The notes under the pieces were generated by a model. It was given only the letters and a program-made list of their open reading frames with translations, ran no database searches and was not told the DNA's origin. DNA of 64,000 nt from Diogma glabrata. Taxonomy: Eukaryota > Arthropoda > Insecta > Diptera > Cylindrotomidae. A program made the position numbers and the translations under genes. Positions 25,377-37,886 of this stretch are shown piece by piece. Every line of letters starts with the position of its first letter. Positions within the stretch are counted from its first letter, which is position 1. The stretch covers positions 425,312,429 to 425,376,428 of the forward strand of contig OY856187.1 of assembly GCA_963693315.1 (NCBI GenBank), read 5' to 3'.

Positions 25377-25833
25377 TGTATTTTCTCAAGGTTTCTGGAA
25401 AGTGATGTCGAATTATCTAGAAGTATTCCACAAGGTATATAAGAAAATTACCTCTTGTCGTTTTTAATTAGTTTTATTTTAAACCTGCGATAGTGAAGTT
25501 ATAATTATAAAAGTGATTTTTAAATTAGTTTTTGTGAATAAAATTTTAAGTGTTGTTGAGAAGAAATATTTTGTGTATTATTTTAAACGTCTTGTTACTG
25601 GATGGTTTGTACAATAAACAAAGTTTCTGAAGCTGTTGAAAGAATATTCTAGTTAGGAATATTGTTTGTTGTATTGTTTTCCTGTTGTTGTGAAACAATT
25701 AAGGTGTTGAATACTTAATAAAGCCTGGTGTTTGTGCTTACTAATCAGTGATCGAACTCAGAAAGAAATTGGGCATAACGTTTATCGAATTGAGGGTAAG
25801 GCCAATTCGAAGTAAGGTTGGATAAACGTAACA
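25377..25833 (+). mobile_element. LTR-like block (possible solo LTR)
   Basis: Begins TGTATTTTCTC and ends CGTAACA, the TG...CA form of LTRs. Inside are a TATATAAG box (25436-25443) and an AATAAA at 25717-25722 followed by a GT-rich stretch, in the U3-R-U5 order expected of an LTR. No coding region or primer site is adjacent and no convincing target duplication is seen. Alternatively it is a displaced promoter and 5' UTR: TTCTGGAAA and repeated GAATATTC-like motifs resemble heat-shock elements. Confidence 0.35.
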
Positions 25834-26814
25834 ATACAAAACAAGAATGTTGGTTTTCTGCACTTTTTTATAAGTTCTGATAGGATTAATAAAAAAAAAT
25901 GAAACTCTCGAATAAAATATTAAATCGTTTTCAATTTTCGTTTGAATCGTTTTGAGAGATATTTTCTCTGATGTTGCAGAAAAACTAGGTTTACTATTTT
26001 TTGACTCTCCTAATAAAAAATACTCCAATTTTACGATATTAATCACTGAAATGCAGCTGTTAAGGTATATTTTATCGAACATATGTATTATTGAACATAT
26101 GTAGTTCAATAGATCGAATAAAATTATAAACTCTTACATGTAGTTATATTTTAAAATCTTATATTTCTTAACTCAAGCTCCTTGCTAGAGCTAAGTTTAA
26201 ATTCTGTAATTATAAGACAATTTTCGTGGGTTCAGCAAAGAATAGCTATGTCTAGTTTTGTAGCTTTATATGATTTTAAAAACGAGTAATTCGGTCGACA
26301 GATGAGAAATTGTTAGTACATCATTTCTACTAATATAAACTTTAACAACTCGAATCAAAAAAAATCTTCAAAATTATTCAAAATGTTTCAAAATGTTTCT
26401 ATTTTAAATGGAATTTGATTTCCTCCACTCATCGTTAATGTTATTTAGCAATATAGTTTCATGTCATATCAATGGTCGATTCTGTTTTATTGCGAAACCC
26501 AGCAGGTATAAAAGCTATTGAAGAATAAATCGGCTTCATTTAGAAATACGTTTTTAAAAATACCTCTGCCAAATGACTTTTATTTTTTATGAGAAAAAGA
26601 CTAATACGAACAGATGTCAACGTCAAACTAGTTCGACATTTGTCTTCGATATCTCGGCTGCCGAGTGGCAAATTCGGTTTTATTTAAGTTGTGTATAAAT
26701 GTTGTACGAAGTTTTGAAAAATCTGAACAGGCTTTCTTCCTTTTTCAGTATTAAAATGATGATTAAGCAACACCATCATTTTTGTTCATTACAACAACAG
26801 AAGTTATAGTCAGC
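25834..26814. other. Gene-free stretch
   Basis: AT-rich, no recognised exon or repeat end. The open frame on the minus strand at 25741-26109 has no recognisable domain. Confidence 0.4.
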
Positions 26815-27135
26815 AGGTACTCACTCCTTTCATTTGATGAATGCCACATATTTTATACTTTGTAAGGCGCCTATCTTTGACAAGTTCGACAGCCCCAAGA
26901 AGGGTTGTAAACTGTAAAGTAACATCATGTTTTTCATTTTTTTCGGCGGCAGTAAAGTAATGCCATTTCTTTTCATTTACAAAAGGTTTGCCGAAAAAAT
27001 ATTTAATTCGGAGCCAAAGTAACTTTATGTATATTTCGTTTATAATTCCTGACTTCCAAAGGTCTGCCGCCAAACTATAAACTCAACAAAAAAGTATCAT
27101 CTTAGCTCATAATTAAATAATATGATATTTTCAAC
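26815..27135. repeat. Composite repeat fragment
   Basis: The left part (about 26830-26890) resembles the arm of the hairpin MITE at 47812-48372 (a TATTTTATACTT...GGCGCCT motif). The right part (about 26990-27130) matches the end module of the inverted-repeat element at 33024-34240, including TATTTAATTCGGAGC, a CAAACTATAAACTCAACA segment and AATTAAATAATAT. It is probably a rearranged remnant of two repeat families. Confidence 0.55.
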
Positions 27136-27482
27136 AAGACTGTCCGTTTTGGAAGCTCTAACATGTTAATGTTTATGCAACTAAATATATCATTTCGTAC
27201 AAAATATTTATCAATGCTGTTTTTTATGTTTTTTTATTACCGCGCTCAAATAGCAAATGTCCTGTCCAGTCACTTAAATTTACTTTTGCTATTAGTAGCT
27301 GTTATAATTATCTGTCTTGCAGTTTATCTAAATCTGATAGATATTTGGCTAAAACATATATGTGTACTATAGTATAAACCCTAAGTAGATGGACGGCAGC
27401 TAAATTAGAACTGTTTTGATGAGATATGTTACTATAGTTTCGCTTTTCTCTCTAGTGAGTGCTTAAAGTAGACCTACACAAA
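27136..27482. other. Spacer, no gene recognised
   Basis: Contains a 69-codon hydrophobic open frame (27163-27372) that could form one or two membrane segments, but it resembles no family I know and lacks supporting context. Probably chance. Confidence 0.3.
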
Positions 27483-27920
27483 GTTTACACCATGGTAGTA
27501 TAATAGAATAATAGCAAATAGCTATTAAACTATTACAGTGTAAACGGATAGAATAATACTTTTTTAATATGACAGACAGCTATTTGATATTCAAAAAAAT
27601 TGTAACCGTCAAAACGTTAAATGTAAAACACAATTTCATGTGATTGTAAAAAATTTGCAACATCAAAATCACTCAAGATTTAGTTTTAATTTTAAATTAA
27701 TATGACTGTTATAATTTTTTGTTGAAATAATTTTCGATTGATAAGATTTTATATTCAAATTTGAATTAATGTAGCCGTTTTTCATCTGTCAATATTATTT
27801 TGAGCGTTTATTTATACCACATGCTAGAATAATATATTATTTTGTGGTATAAACACCCAATGTATCGATAGTTTAATAGCAAAAAACTGTTATTCTATTA
27901 AACTATCGGTGCTATAAACG
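27483..27920. repeat. MITE with palindromic arms
   Basis: The left arm 27483-27545 (GTTTACAC ... GTGTAAAC) is itself nearly palindromic. The right arm 27845-27920 (TATAAACACC ... GTGCTATAAAC) is an inverted, also palindromic, relative. Both share TTAATAGCAAA and TATTAAACTAT. The interior is AT-rich. Arms that fold alone and also pair with each other suggest a foldback-type element of about 440 bp. Confidence 0.6.
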
Positions 27921-30053
27921 CAAAATTTTGTTCAGCATTACTCATTCTAAAATTAAAGCGAAGCAAATTTTTCTGCTTAAGCATTAACCACCCAGATTAT
28001 GTGTGTAAAGTAAATAAAGGAATTCCAACATAAGTATAATATTTATAGAACAAACGTTTTTTGAGTTTTCATGAAACAATAAAAAGGAACTTTGTGCGCT
28101 GAATCTTGATCTTCAGATAGATAGTTTTCTGGGGTTCACGACTTGTTTAAATCAACGGTTTTTGATCAGCTGAAGTTTTTGAAACTCAATAAGCCTTAAA
28201 TACTAAGTAAATGGAAAAAAATTTAATTGCGAAAAATAAGACAATAGTAGAAATAATTCCTACTCTTTTATTTTGGCTTGTTGTTAGAGTTAAAGCTAAG
28301 TTATTTGTGCAAACAGTTCATCGCTGGGAAAATATATTAAAACCTAATATAGTCAATCTTCTTCTAAATCTTTTAAATGAATAACAAAATAAAATAAAAT
28401 AAAAAGAAAATGTGAAAATTTAATGTATTTTAAAATTTTGAACAATTTTCCGTGGGACGAAAGAAAATATTTATTTAATGATTTTCTAGAGAGTCTTATG
28501 AGAGTAATTTTAGTAACTTAAGAGTATTCGGTGCGTTAAGTTTAAAATTTAATTTAAGTGCCGCGATTTTCTTACTTTACTTCATTTATCACAAATAAAT
28601 TTTTCCGTTCTTGTAATTTAAATTAAAAGTACATGTGTGGGAAAGTCTGATTCGAATTTTTACAATGTGCTGTTTTGTGTAGTCGAGTTTTCAAAAATAT
28701 AAAAAAAAATAAAATAAAGTAATATATACAAATAAAAAATTATGTAAATTAATTTGGTAGTTTAGGTTCGTGTGCATCAGTATTATGTTTAACAAAAATT
28801 GAAATCAATAAATTTTTTAATTTCCTATAAATTATTATTTAAATTTATCAATATATCATTAAATACAAAAATAAAACTTCTCTGAAAACATTTCAAAATA
28901 ATTTAATTGATTTACAAAAAAAGTTAAATTTAAAACAGAAAAAAATAAGTTAATTTTAAAATTCAAGCAATTTTTTAAAAATAAAAACGATATTTAAATT
29001 TTAAATAAAAATAAAATTGTTTTTATTTATTACATGTTAAATCGAAGTAGTTACTGACAAGCTCAATCAGTATAAACAATTTGTATGGGTGTAAGGTTAC
29101 TTCTGATTTTATTATTATTATTACTTTGTTATTGATTTTAATATTTGCTGGAGAGGTTCTATTAAGAACTGATGGGCTATAAAAATCCTATTTAAAAAAC
29201 AAAACGAGTAATCACCGCGCAGCGATATTAATAAAATAAAAAGATTTTAATGTTTTTTGTACGTCTAGTCTGAGTAACTTTTTAAATTTTCATTACTTTT
29301 TAAGATTTTAGAATTTTCTGATAAATTTTAATTTTCTTTTCGCTAAAAAGTGAAGGTAGTTGAAAAGTAAGAATAAGAATTATAAAAATTGAAGAAAAAT
29401 TAAAAGGGAAATTGACTTTAATTTTTATGCTGCAGCATATTTTCTGTTATCTCGTTCGTACTATTATTTTAATTTGGAAATTATTGACGAATATTTCTTT
29501 ATTCAAAAATGTAATTACAAGAAATTGCTTAACGTAATTAGTTTAGGTTGTTTTATAGGATTGCTATGACGCTTCTTCTCAAAATATCATTAAAATAAAT
29601 AATTTCTTAATGTTTCCAATTGATAGCGACAGCAATTCAACTGCATAGAAATTGAAATCTGAAAAAATTAAATTTTGTTACAAATTAAAAAAAATCTTTT
29701 TGGCAAATTTACACAAAATATAATCAAAACAACATGATTATTATATTACAATCATTTTTAAATGATTATTAAATAGATCACTATTCTTTACATTTTGAAT
29801 ACTTAAAATGAAAGTTCTCAAAACGGAGATTACTTTTGTTTTGTTTTAATGATATAAGTTAGACATTTGCAAATCATTAATTTATACGAAAATCATTCAT
29901 AAAATTATAATAATAACACTATTCTATTATTTTAAAATTGAATTTTATCATAAATTTGGTTAATAATGTTATAAAAATAACGAAAATCGTACGAAGTTAA
30001 AAGAAAAATATTAAAAAATTTATTAAAAAAATAATATGTAAAAAGGATTTAAA
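27921..30053. other. AT-rich upstream region of the 30-kb gene
   Basis: Very AT-rich with A and T homopolymers. I find no exon or repeat boundary. It may hold the promoter and 5' UTR of the serine-rich gene that starts at 30054. Confidence 0.4.
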
Positions 30054-32574
30054 ATGGAAAAAAATAAAAATGTTCGAAAAAAATCATTGGGACGACGATC
30101 AAGTCTTCCTGTTCCACCACCAGAGCCTACAACAGTATTACCATCTACAACAAAGGAAAAGGATTTAAATGAAGCTCTAAAACATTTATCCGGCTACAAA
30201 GAAAGAGAAAAAAGTTTTTTAAAATCATTAAGTGAAAGTTGCAGTGAAAATTGTAGTAGTGAAAATAATCAAAATTCTGAAGTAAAATGTAGTGGATCGT
30301 GTGTAAATATTGATAGTGAAAAATGTGAAGCAGAATGTCGTGATTTTATAATGCCTTTATTAAATCGTAGTGGTTTATCGATTGGAGCTGCATTAGCGGC
30401 GCATGATGCACTTGACCAATTAGATAAATTACATTATTTACTCCAGCAAATGCTAACGATACGAGAACAAAATTATAAAATGCAACGTGACAAACGAGAT
30501 TTGGATACGTTGTATGGATTAAAGAAAATTCAAGAAAAGGTAAGATTTTCATTTGAATTTTCATAAGGTTATATTTATTTGAAGAACATAAATACAGAAG
30601 CAAATCCAAACATTTTTCATAACCTTTGCAATAAATATTAGTTTTTTGTTCATGTGCTTTATTGTTTTGCATGTAGTGTTTCTTTAATTAATTCATAAAT
30701 CAGAATTAAAAACAATTCAGATAGCTAATGAAGCGTGCAATACAAATGATGTCTCTGATAACGAGGATCTAGAAGCTGAGATCGCACAAAATGAAAAGCT
30801 ATGGGATACAATATTGGCAGCAGGAAGAAGTGCAACAAATAAACGACTAAATTCAAAAAGGTGAATATCATATCGAAATTAAAATCTAACTTAGTGTTTG
30901 TAGAGCTCTAAACTTGTATGAACATAGTGGTAACTTCTTGTTTAGATTTCGTTTTTGCGCACGACGTACGACATTTCATTTAAAAAATTAATTTTTTTCA
31001 TAAAAATCATTCTAAAAGATTTGTTCCATTCAACGGTTAGTAAATTTTACCTGTAATTATTGACGTATGTAATTGTTTTTTATATTATTTACAACGATTT
31101 TTTTATCGGCATCAAAGAGAAATTAAAGGTTTCGCTATTGATGACCTCCTACGATCCAGAAATGAATCCAATTTTCTAGTGATACTAAAATTTATTAATG
31201 TTTTTTATATTAATTTTTTTTCATTCGTTCAAATACACTTTCAGTCGAAACGAGTCGACGAATAAATATATTGTTTTCTATGCAAATAATATAGAAGCTA
31301 TAGGTTCTTCAAACTTTAATGTGCTTGAACGTTGTGAAGTGAATTGGACAGCTTTACCTGTATCGCATGGTTTATAAATTTCAATGGGCTGGAGAGTTTC
31401 TATTATTTAGTAATGACAGAGGAAGTTTTCCTTGTTTCAATAATAGATAAGAAAATTAAAAAAACAGTAATCCTCTGCTGGTGATTTGAGCATATCTGGG
31501 TGGTGCTTTACCTCAGAATTTCTGATGTGTTTCAATTGATTAACAACATAATTTATTCAGTGGGACTCGAAAGATTTTCTCCTTGGTTGCTGCTTATATT
31601 AATTCAATTTTTCCAAAATTACCAACCTTCGTTCTTCAACTTTTTTCTAACCTATGAATCGATTTGATTCTGGTTATAAGAAGGTGAACAACCATTTTTG
31701 AGAGCCAGAAAACCAAATTTGATGTCAATGTGTCAAAAAACATTTGGTTTGAACCAAACAGGTTGTATAATGACCGGACTTTTTTACCGTACAAAGTATA
31801 TTGAACACTATATCCAGTCCGTAGAATTTGAAATTTCCGAAAACGGAAAATATTTAAGAAAAGGTCCATTGTGAAATTCCATCTCTACAAATAAATATTT
31901 AGAAAACATGTCTTTACTAGTTTTTTCACAAAATATTTTTTGAACAAACGAGTCTTACTTTACTTTACTTCAAAATTTTTTCAGTTCATAATTTTAACTT
32001 AGAATTCTAACAAACAAAACCTTCAATTTTTAAAGATCAAGAAGTAAATCCATGTTGACAGATGAAACTGAGTTTAATCTAAAAGAGAAACCACAATATC
32101 AATTAAGAAGGCAAAGCGCTATTACAGATTTTAAGGCAAAGGTATACAAATATATTAAAAGTTTGCAGATCTCATTAAATATTCGCATTCATCATAATAA
32201 CTATATGCAAAATTGGCTTTATAGGTATCAAAATGGACAAAGGTTAAGGCTGCATTCAAATGGGAACGTGCAAATGCCGAAACATTTCATGAAGGAAAAA
32301 GTATGGATAGTGGTATTGGATTCGGATCTATTAATCATGAAATTGCAAGGTTTTTGCCATCCCCACCTGATTTCTAACAAGAAGAATCAATTTCATGTTA
32401 TTTATTATAGATATCTTCGTGTGCCTTCGGTACCATGTGCTGGAAGCTCTGGTGATTCTGTTTTAAGTTCTTCATCTGGGCATTTATTAAGTAGTGGCTC
32501 GATACCACCTAGTCCGGGAACAATAAGCTCAGCAAGCTCAATGGAAGATATGGGGCATGTATCTGAAGAAAATC
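30054..32574 (+). CDS. Unrecognised serine-rich protein, 5' part
   Basis: Five exons with good splice sites and consistent phases: 30054-30539, 30721-30860, 32036-32141, 32225-32349 and 32411-32574, about 340 codons. The last exon ends at a C|GTAAGT donor, so the gene continues, but I could not find the next exon. The N-terminus is basic with proline (RSSLPVPPPEPTT). A cysteine/serine-rich stretch follows (SESCSENCSSENNQNSEVKC), then a helical region GLSIGAALAAHDALDQLDKL and LHYLLQQMLTIREQNYKMQR, an acidic helix EAEIAQNEKLWDTILAAGRS, a basic RSRSKSMLTD motif, and VSKWTKVKAAFKWERA, which looks like a conserved amphipathic or basic segment. The C-terminal part is a Ser/Gly/Pro low-complexity stretch. 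Coding quality and phase agreement support a real gene. I do not recognise the family and assign no function. A scaffold or cytoskeletal role is possible but unproven. Confidence 0.8.
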
Positions 32575-33023
32575 GTAAGTTTTAAAAAACCAACATTTAT
32601 AATATTCTTAGTTTGAGTTTTTGCATTGTTTTGTTTGTTTTACTATTTTTATGTTGCGTTCAGTTCTACGTAGGCAATGTGTAGTAAGCTTAAAAACTAT
32701 TTTATTGTAGGTTGCAAAATGGTCAGTAAGTGCAGTTTTGAATATATTCAGTTTTACGAATCACTTCAGTAGAGCTGAAAAATCTACTTTTACAAAAGTC
32801 AACATTTTTTTAAAAATATTAATAAGATATTATCGTTTATTCATTTGAATTACTCCGAAATCTGAATGTTCTAACTTTGGACTTTTTAATGATTATCATA
32901 CAGATACATCGTTAATTTATTATCATGCATCATGCATTATCATGTAGCAACATTAAGTTACTGATTAAATAAAAAAATAAATAAAATTTTTTTAAAATAA
33001 ACAATTTTTTGGAAACGAACTAT
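32575..33023. other. Probable intron of the serine-rich gene
   Basis: Follows the last seen donor. No exon recognised. Confidence 0.45.
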
Positions 33024-34240
33024 AATAGTATATTATTTAATTAGGAGCTAAAGTACTACTGCTTTTGTTGAGTCTATAGTGGCGGCCAACCAACAATTAT
33101 AGACGAAACACAAAAAGTCACTTTAGCTCTGAATTAAATACACTATTTTTTGGCAAACGTTTAAAGTTTTGTATAAATATGAAATTAATACATAGAATTT
33201 TTTATAAATATGATTTAAAAAGTAATATGAGGTAATAAGTTTTCTGAAATTAATTTTTATTGATTTTAATTTTAATTCATTAGAATGATTTGAAATGAAT
33301 ACTGTTTTGATGAAATTGATAATCTCATGTTATGTTACTTTGCTGGCGCCGTAAAAATATGAAATTTACTTTACTGCCGCCGTAAAAATATGGAAATTAC
33401 TTTACTGCCGCTGTAATACTATGAAAGTTACTTGACTTCCGCTGTAAAAAAAATAATATGGGGTTACTTTACAGCCGCTTTGATTATAAGTCAAAAAGTA
33501 AGACTTTAACCTTCTCTTTGAAAACTTTAAAAAAAACTTTATTTCGGCAAACGGCTGTAAAGTTAAACTTTCCTAGCTTGCCGCTAGGGAGAAGGTTAAA
33601 GTCTTACATTGACGTATAATCAAAGAGGCTTGATTTTTTTAGGGCGGTTTTTGTAGATTTTTTTAGTGATGTCGCCGAAAAAGTCGCCATTTCTTTCCAT
33701 ATTTTTGCGATATTTGCATTTTTTTTTCAAACAAGTTGTGTGAACAAAAAATAACAAATAGTTTGATTGGATTATGAAATTTTGAATTATTGGGGGTTTG
33801 AGCCAGGCTTAACATTTTCAAACGGCCCAAGCTTGAACTGCCATCCTGGGGCCAAGTCTGGCAAATCAGGCTTGGGCCAAGTCGGGCAAATAAGACTTGC
33901 CAGGGGTACCAAACCATTTTTTTTCAAGACCTCCTTTAAATGTGTGGAAAGAGGTTATTGAAAGAATAACGTGTATGAAAATAAAGATAAACATAATATG
34001 GCCTGCACATGTTTACAATGCATTGGACTGGATAATAAAGCGTAATATAGTTAACTGAATCTTGGTTCAGTATAGGCATATACAACTGGCTCAGACTTAA
34101 ACCAAAGCTAACTAGCCAAGGCTTGGCTCGGCAATACTGGCCCGATATTGGTCCGTTGTTTAATATTGGCAGCTCCTACCCGGGCTTTAGACTCAATACA
34201 AAAAGTAGCACTTTGGGTCCTAATTAAATAATATACTATT
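33024..34240. mobile_element. Repeat family 2: inverted-repeat element, 1.2 kb
   Basis: The left end reads AATAGTATATTATTTAATTA then GGAGCTAAAGT. The right end, reverse complemented, reads AATAGTATATTATTTAATTA then GGACCCAAAGT, and similarity continues to TGAGTCTA, about 55 bp. The interior contains five short tandem units (33335-33478), an inner inverted pair around GGTTAAAGTCTTAC, and a module of GGCCAAGTC/GGGCAAAT repeats (33830-33900). No transposase is seen. Fragments recur at 26990-27130 and 46385-46945. Confidence 0.75.
33335..33478 (+). repeat. ~33-bp tandem repeats inside family 2
   Basis: About five imperfect units built on TTACTTTACTGCCGCCGTAA with a following AATATGAAA spacer. 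CG-containing units such as GCCGCCGTAA stand out in AT-rich DNA and could be binding sites. Confidence 0.7.
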
Positions 34241-34275
34241 ACGTTGTAGTTTGTTTTAAAAAACGGGTGTTTTTT

Positions 34276-35420
34276 CAATTAATTCAGTAAATTATTTGTG
34301 ATATAACATCACCCCGATGGAAAATCTCCCATAAAGAATAATATAAGACTGAATCTAAAAAATCATGGTGCAAATTATGAAACTTTTTGCAATCCATACA
34401 ATTTTCGACTGATCTAGTTTCGAACCAATGAGAAAATTTTAAACTTTAAAAAAGTTTATCATTCTCATCAGGGCTAGCCGACTAGATTAACTACTAAAAA
34501 ATGTCAACGCTAAATATAAACCAAAAATTAGGTTACAACTCTAGCGAAGTATAAAAAAACAAAAAATTTACATAAACATATATTTAATAGATTCAGGTTT
34601 AGTCAATTAATTTCTCTAGTGATCACTGTTTTGTTATACTCTAGACATACTAGTATTGAATAACAAACTCGTATCGGCGAGAAGAAGATGACTAGTCTTC
34701 ACTTGTGTCTATTGACACATAATCAACAATTAATTCAGTAAATAATTTGTGATATAACATCACCCCGATGGAAAATCTCCCATCAAGAATAATATAAGAA
34801 CTGAATCTAAAAAATCATGGTGCAAATTATGAAACTTTTTGCAATCCATACAATTTTCGACCGATCTAGTTTCGAACCAATGAGAAAATTTTAAACTTTA
34901 AAAAAGTTTATCATTCTCATCAGGGCTAGCCGACTTGATAAACTACAAAAAATGTCAACGCTAAATATAAACCAAAAATTAGCTTACAACTCTAGCGAAG
35001 TATTAAAAACAAAAAATTTACATAAACAAATATTTAATAGATTCAAGTCAATTTTAGTGCGTTTAGTCAATTAATTTCTCTTGTGATCACTATTTTGTTA
35101 TACTCTAGACATACTAGTATTGAATAACAAACTCGGATCGGCGAGAAGAAGATGACTAGTCTTCATTTGTGTCTATTGACACATAATCCCATCAAGAATA
35201 ATATAAGAACTGAATCTAAAAAATCATGGTGCAAATTATGAAACTTTTTGCAATCCATACAATTTTCGACCGATCTAGTTTCGAACCAATGAGAAAATTT
35301 TAAACTTTAAAAAAGTTTATCATTCTCATCAGGGCTAGCCGACTTGATAAACTACAAAAAATGTCATCGCTAAATATAAACCAAAAATTAGGTTACAACT
35401 CTAGCGAAGTATTAAAAAAC
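34276..35420 (+). repeat. 454-bp tandem repeat, 2.5 copies
   Basis: Unit 1 begins near 34276 and unit 2 near 34730 (AATTAATTCAGTAAAT at both), spacing 454 bp. A third, shorter copy begins near 35188 after skipping about 50 bp, and stops near 35420. Copies are nearly identical by eye. Shared landmarks include ATCACCCCGATGGAAAATCT, GAAACTTTTTGCAATCCATA, ATTCTCATCAGGGCTAGCCG and CTCTAGACATACTAGTATTG. Confidence 0.9.
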
Positions 35421-35424
35421 AAAA

Positions 35425-35472
35425 AACGATTGCAAAAAGTTTCATAATTTTTTAGATTCAGTTCTTATATGT
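35425..35472 (-). repeat. Inverted fragment of the 454-bp unit
   Basis: GATTGCAAAAAGTTTCATAA then TTTTTTAGATTCAGTTCTTATA is the reverse complement of a segment present in each unit of the tandem array on its left. The array therefore ends in an inverted copy of its own segment, so the unit may be bounded by subterminal inverted repeats. Confidence 0.75.
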
Positions 35473-36630
<1,158 letters not shown>

Positions 36631-36761
36631 AAATGTGAATACGATCATGAGAGTTAGCATGGTATCTTCGGATATTCAGAGACGTTAATTTATAATTTAT
36701 TTAAATTAACACTAAACATGTCTAGCTTTGTATAACAAAAAAATGAGAGAAATACATACTA

Positions 36762-37302
36762 CTTTGATCAAAAAGTGAGGTGAATTTGTTTTTTTCGAAA
36801 TTTTTTTATTTATTCTTCCAAATGAATTTCATCGCCTTCAAAGTAATCCCCGCCCGACACAATGTACTTATGCCAACGTTTTTTCCAATCCTCAAAACGG
36901 TCAAAAAAGTCCTTTACTGGGATGTCCTTCAATACCTTCTTCAATTCGGCTTTTATCTCGTCAATCGAGTCAAAACGGTGTCCCCGTAGTTGTCTTTTGA
37001 GTTTGTTGAACTGCCAGATGTCACATGGTGCCAAATCAGGCAAATGCGGTGGTTTTGGGATGATATTAGTTGAGTTTTTGGCAAAATGATCACTCAACAA
37101 AATCAGACATCGCAAAAATCGAAAAAAAAAAACACTTTAGGTTGTTTACAAGTACGAGCGTCACTGTTAAACCAATAAAGATAATTACCTCCAATTTTGA
37201 CAGAGATGTCAGAAACAGTGCTACCAACCATGGGAAAAATTTTAAATTTTTTTCGATCCCGCGAAGCTTAAATTCAAAATTCACCTTACTTTTTGATCAC
37301 AG
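36762..37302 (-). mobile_element. Mariner element, internally deleted
   Basis: About 541 bp flanked by TA on both sides. The terminal inverted repeats match closely: left C(T/G)TTGATCAAAAAGTGAGGTG, right reverse complement CTGTGATCAAAAAGTAAGGTG. On the minus strand a start MSDFVE is followed almost at once by the C-terminal third of a mariner transposase, so about 750 bp including the first two catalytic aspartates are missing. Transposition would need a transposase in trans. Confidence 0.92.
36810..37115 (-). pseudogene. Mariner transposase, C-terminal remnant
   Basis: The remnant contains FAKNSTNIIPKPPHLPDLAP with the third catalytic Asp in PDLAPCD, then KLKRQLRGHRFDSIDEIKAE and the conserved end FEDWKKRWHKYIVSGGDYFE, stopping at the usual place before the end repeat. 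The first catalytic Asp, the helix-turn-helix and the WVPHEL-type region are deleted. Confidence 0.92.
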
Positions 37303-37715
37303 TAGTATAAACGCTTTCTAAATTTTGAGTCACATGATGATAGCTAAAATTATTAAAGTATTAAAGATTTGTTTACCTGAAATTTCTTTTTCTACAATAG
37401 ATTTATAAATAATCCCACTTTTTTTATCTCATAAGTCATAACTACTATTGTGGACTGCAATGTCCCCAACAAACTTTGGTGTGAATTTTCTAAGACGATC
37501 GTCGACGATAAAAATAGAAGGCCAGTAGAAATATTTGCCGCATCACAAGACCTGTCTAAAATTGTAAAAAGCCCAACTCAATCTGCGTAATATAGGTGAT
37601 AAAAGTTTTCTTCTAGAGTTCTATCTGTTAGTTATTATGCAACCTTTAATTATATCCAAATCTAAATTTAACTTTAACATTGATTGTAATAAAAATGTAA
37701 ACTTACTCTTAATAA
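37303..37715. other. Spacer between mariner and Copia elements
   Basis: AT-rich, no gene recognised. Confidence 0.4.
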
Positions 37716-37870
37716 TGTCAAATGTCACTTGTCAATTTCGTTCTTATGTTTACTGAAATATACTATAAAGAAATATACTATACTATATACGGTAATAGAG
37801 TAAAAAGTGATGTACGTGTTTTATTTTTGTTCCTGATACATAAAATTCCACATCATCCATAAAGTTCAAC
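37716..37870 (+). repeat. Putative 5' LTR remnant of Copia element
   Basis: Starts TGTCAAATGTC and ends TTCAACA directly before the primer site. It is short and lacks a second copy in the window, so its left boundary is a guess. Confidence 0.4.
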
Positions 37871-37886
37871 AGGTTATGTGCCCAGG
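37871..37886 (+). other. Copia-type primer-binding site (initiator tRNA-Met half)
   Basis: GGTTATGTGCCCAGG resembles the internal initiator-tRNA-Met sequence used as primer site by insect Copia elements, and lies just 3' of the presumed LTR end. Confidence 0.6.

Noticed and set aside
25741..26109. 122-codon minus-strand gene
   Set aside because: Low-complexity AT-driven composition, no domain; partly overlaps the LTR-like block.
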